A DNA stretch of 64,000 nucleotides from Streptomyces spiroverticillatus (GTDB lineage Bacteria; Actinomycetota; Actinomycetes; Streptomycetales; Streptomycetaceae), in assembly GCA_014650415.1 (NCBI GenBank), contig BMUX01000004.1, positions 1 to 64,000 on the forward strand, in the 5' to 3' direction. The notes under the pieces were generated by a model. The model made no database searches. It saw only the letters and a program-made list of their open reading frames with translations, and was not told where the DNA came from. This document shows, one piece after another, positions 61,753 to 64,000 of the stretch (within the stretch, counting starts at the first letter, position 1; each line of letters opens with the position of its first letter). Both the position numbers and the translations under genes were made by a program.

Positions 61753-61791
61753 GCTCTCCGTCGAGCCCGCCGTCGAGCTCTCCGTCGAGCC
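61753..61791. repeat. Repeated GCTCTCCGTCGAGCC upstream of the P450 gene
   Basis: Exact 15-mer copies at 61753-61767 and 61777-61791 (24-bp period), with further CGTCGAGC between them, 31-69 bp before the ATG. Confidence 0.65.
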
Positions 61792-61853
61792 GGAGGCCGA
61801 CCCCTCGGTCCGGCCTCCGGTTCAGCCTACGCGGCCGTCCCGTTCGGCCGGTG

Positions 61854-62534
61854 TCAGTCCTCGGCGGAGTCCAGGAGTCCGGCGTCGTGGGCGAGCAGGG
61901 CGATCTGGACACGGTTGTTGAGGTCGAGCTTGGCGAGGATGCGCGAGACGTGGGTCTTGACCGTGGGGACGCTCATGTACAGCTCGGCGGCGATCTCGGC
62001 GTTGGAGCAGCCGCGGCCGACGGCGACGGCGACCTCGCGTTCGCGTGCGGCGAGCAGGTCGAGCCGGGTCTGGGCGCGGCCCTTGCGGTCCTCGGTGCCG
62101 CCCGTTCCGGCGACGTGGGTGATGAGTTGCTGGGTGACGGCCGGGGAGAGCACCGGGTCGCCGGCGGCCACGCGCCGTACGGCTGCGACGATCTCGGCGG
62201 GCGGGGTGTCCTTGAGGACGAATCCGGCGGCGCCGACGCGCAGGGCGCGGAGCACCTGTTCGTCGGCGTGGAAGGTGGTGAGGACGACGACTTCGGGGGC
62301 GCCGTCCTGTGCGCGCAGCGCCTCGGTGGCGGTGAGGCCGTCGACCACCGGCATCCGGATGTCCATCAGGACGACGTCGGGCTTCAAGTCGGCGACGGCC
62401 TGCGGGACTTGGGCTCCGTCGGAGGCCTCGCCGACGATGTCGATGTCGTCGGCGCCGCCGAGCATGAAGGTGAGCCCGGCGCGCACGAGCGGGTCGTCGT
62501 CGACGAGGAGGAGCCTGATCGGGGTGGTGGTCAT
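61854..62534 (-). CDS. NarL/LuxR-type response regulator
   Basis: 226 residues. Receiver: PIRLLLVDDDPLVRAGLTFM, phospho-Asp in PDVVLMDIRMPVVDG, Lys in FVLKDTPP. HTH: LLAAREREVAVAVGRGCSNA, EIAAELYMSVPTVKTHVSRI. Paired with the kinase 31 nt upstream. Confidence 0.93.
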   Translation of the reverse strand: MTTTPIRLLLVDDDPLVRAGLTFMLGGADDIDIVGEASDGAQVPQAVADLKPDVVLMDIRMPVVDGLTATEALRAQDGAPEVVVLTTFHADEQVLRALRVGAAGFVLKDTPPAEIVAAVRRVAAGDPVLSPAVTQQLITHVAGTGGTEDRKGRAQTRLDLLAAREREVAVAVGRGCSNAEIAAELYMSVPTVKTHVSRILAKLDLNNRVQIALLAHDAGLLDSAED

Positions 62535-62565
62535 GGTGCTCCCGGCAGTAGCAGCGAGGTCGGCG

Positions 62566-63819
62566 TCATGGTGCCCACGGTAGCCAGGCGGTGATCCGGA
62601 AGCCGCCGTCGGGTTCGGGTCCGTGGTCGAGCCGTCCGCCCGCGAGTTGGGCGCGCTCGGTGAGCCCGATGAGGCCCTGCCCGGAACCGGGGACCTTCGG
62701 TACGTCGCCCTCGGGGGCGGGGTTGTGGAGGGTGACGGTGATGCCGTCGCCGGGGCGGCCGGTGACGGTGACGGTGACTTCGGCTCCGGGGGCGTGCTTG
62801 CGGGCGTTGGTGAGGGCTTCCTGGGCGATGCGGTAGACGGTGCGGCCCACGGCGGCGGGGACGGCGCCCGGGTCGGCGATGCGGTTGTCGAGGGTGACCT
62901 TCGCCCCGGCCTGGCGGGACTCGGCGACCAGGGCGTCGAGGGTGGCGAGGGTGGGCTGCGGGCGGTCCTCGTCGCCGGTGCCGGGGCTGCGCAGGACGCC
63001 GATGATCTCGCGGAGGTCCTGGAGGGCCTCGTGGGCGCTGTCGCGGATGACTCCGGCGGCGCGGGCGACCTGGGCGGGCGGGGCGTCGGGCCGGAACTCC
63101 AGGGCTCCGGCGTGCACGCTGAGGAGGGTCAGGCGGTGGGCGAGCACGTCGTGCATCTCGCGGGCGATGGCCTCGCGGGCGAGCCGTTGGGCCTGTTCGG
63201 CGCGGAGTGCGGCCTCGGCCTCGGCGCGTACGGTGCGTTCGCGCAGCGAGAGGACGAGCTGGCGGCGGGCCCGGACGAACATGCCCCAGCCGACGACCAG
63301 CAGCGTGATCACCACGGTCAGGACGAGGGCCAGCTTGAAGGACGTGCCCGGCTCGGGGCGCAGCCAGGACTGGAGCAGGCCCGAGGCGAGGGCGGCGGCC
63401 GCCACCGGGCCCGCGACCTTGAACGGCCGGTGCACGGTGACGCCGAACAGCGCGGCGATCATGGCGCCCGAGGCGAGGGGTGCGCCGATGGACAGCAGGA
63501 CGAGGCCGACCGCCACGCCCGTCGGCCAGCGCCTGCGCAGCCACAGGGCACAGCAGGCGAGCGCCCCGGCGAGCTGGTCGAGGGCCAGCACCACTTCGGA
63601 CTCGGCGTGGCCGGCCATCTCCTCCACCGCCGCCATCCCGAAGAACGCGGCGAGCACGAACATCAGGACGTCGACGATCCAGTCCCGCAGGGTCCGGCGC
63701 GGACGCCGTGCAGTGCGGGCGCCTGCACCGGGGTCGGTGCCGCTGTCCGTGCCGGTGCCGGACAGCTCGGGTCCGCCCATCGCCGACGGCAGCAGCCACC
63801 GGTACTCCTGTTCGCTCAT
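62566..63819 (-). CDS. Sensor histidine kinase
   Basis: 417 residues. Four to six membrane segments (about 45-185: WIVDVLMFVLAAFFGMAAV, VALDQLAGALACCALWL, LALVLTVVITLLVVGWGM) are followed by HisKA_3 with His in AREAIAREMHDVLAHRLTLLS, and HATPase (QEALTNARKHAPGAEVTVTV, GSGQGLIGLTERAQLAGG). There is no ribosome site; TAGTTT seven bases before the ATG suggests a leaderless start. A strong palindrome lies 58-84 bp upstream. Confidence 0.92.
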   Translation of the reverse strand: MSEQEYRWLLPSAMGGPELSGTGTDSGTDPGAGARTARRPRRTLRDWIVDVLMFVLAAFFGMAAVEEMAGHAESEVVLALDQLAGALACCALWLRRRWPTGVAVGLVLLSIGAPLASGAMIAALFGVTVHRPFKVAGPVAAAALASGLLQSWLRPEPGTSFKLALVLTVVITLLVVGWGMFVRARRQLVLSLRERTVRAEAEAALRAEQAQRLAREAIAREMHDVLAHRLTLLSVHAGALEFRPDAPPAQVARAAGVIRDSAHEALQDLREIIGVLRSPGTGDEDRPQPTLATLDALVAESRQAGAKVTLDNRIADPGAVPAAVGRTVYRIAQEALTNARKHAPGAEVTVTVTGRPGDGITVTLHNPAPEGDVPKVPGSGQGLIGLTERAQLAGGRLDHGPEPDGGFRITAWLPWAP

Positions 63820-63876
63820 ACGTACAAAACTACGCAGGTGGGAGCGGTGCGGGCCGCCCTGAGCAGCAGGTGGCTA

Positions 63877-63903
63877 CCAAAGTCGTACGGTCGACGACTT
63901 TGG
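63877..63903. promoter_or_regulatory. CCAAAGTCGT-N7-ACGACTTTGG palindrome between divergent genes
   Basis: Perfect 10-bp arms (63877-63886 and 63894-63903) between the two-component system and the rightward gene at the window end. A probable site for the NarL-type regulator, by position. Confidence 0.6.
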
Positions 63904-63976
63904 GCGGGGCCACGGCTGCCGCGGGCAGCCCTGTGGACGATGGCGGGGGCCGTCCGGGCGGACCAGCATGGTGGCC

Positions 63977-64000
63977 ATGAAGCGAATCTTCGAAGTCGTC
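63977..64000 (+). CDS. Start of a rightward gene, product unknown
   Basis: ATG at 63977 opens MKRIFEVV and runs off the window; an in-frame ATG at 63968 is an alternative. It is divergent from the two-component system. Too little is present to identify it. Confidence 0.4.

Overview
The window is a GC-rich actinobacterial chromosome segment, almost certainly from a Streptomyces. Evidence for this includes very high GC, many GTG starts and one TTG start, ATGA/GTGA-coupled genes, GC-rich hairpin terminators without U-tracts, and typical Streptomyces families (StrR-type and PucR-type regulators, DUF3159, CYP105/107-like P450s, NarL-type two-component systems). No rRNA, tRNA or CRISPR array was found.

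Region 1 (1-17,430) is a phenazine biosynthetic cluster. The core reads phzB-phzC-phzD-phzE-phzF-phzG on the minus strand (10,081 to 4,120) in the same order as the Pseudomonas operon. After a hairpin come two small NTF2/SnoaL-fold proteins, a SAM-dependent methyltransferase and an MFS exporter. The edges hold precursor and cofactor supply genes: a metK start (SAM for the methyltransferase) and a divergent transaldolase (erythrose 4-phosphate for PhzC). A StrR/NovG-type ParB-fold regulator, a GAF-PucR regulator, a PabB-like chorismate enzyme reduced to its catalytic core, and an IS701-type transposase homologue lacking its first catalytic Asp are also present, plus an internally deleted relative of the last. 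phzD is broken by one frameshift in a G8 run and the StrR-like gene by two, whereas I saw no broken gene in the remaining 46 kb. The cluster is therefore either decaying or switched off, or has local sequence errors.

Region 2 (17,499-21,204) is a reductive pyrimidine catabolism set: dihydropyrimidinase/hydantoinase, a class III aminotransferase and beta-ureidopropionase. Region 3 (21,442-25,848) has an F420/PPOX protein, then an XRE regulator divergent from a methionine aminopeptidase with a striking AT-rich operator and probable leaderless starts, gamma-glutamyltranspeptidase, and an unknown membrane-anchored protein. Region 4 (25,845-28,553) has a P450 translationally coupled to an alpha/beta hydrolase, and a membrane protein.

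Region 5 (28,648-36,203) is a ribose regulon: rbsR-K-D-B-A-C plus a secreted nucleoside hydrolase. The two units have nearly identical promoters, so extracellular nucleosides would be cleaved and the ribose imported and phosphorylated. Region 6 (36,509-41,015) has an L,D-transpeptidase lipoprotein and a gluABCD-type amino-acid importer. Region 7 (41,200-49,859) is housekeeping and regulatory: exonuclease III, MBL-fold hydrolase, a PcaL fusion, a cold-shock-domain protein, DUF3159, a lipoprotein, and a two-component system whose kinase has a duplicated sensor domain.

Region 8 (49,856-57,463) is a sugar/polyol uptake locus: ROK kinase, a single ABC transporter with two tandem paralogous binding proteins, a GntR regulator and a Gfo/Idh dehydrogenase. 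Two TTGTC-N-GGACA sites suggest a shared GntR operator. Region 9 (57,488-64,000) has an NmrA-like reductase divergent from an AraC regulator, an alpha/beta hydrolase, a PaaI-type thioesterase next to a P450, a second two-component system with a 10-bp-arm palindrome upstream, and the first codons of a rightward gene.
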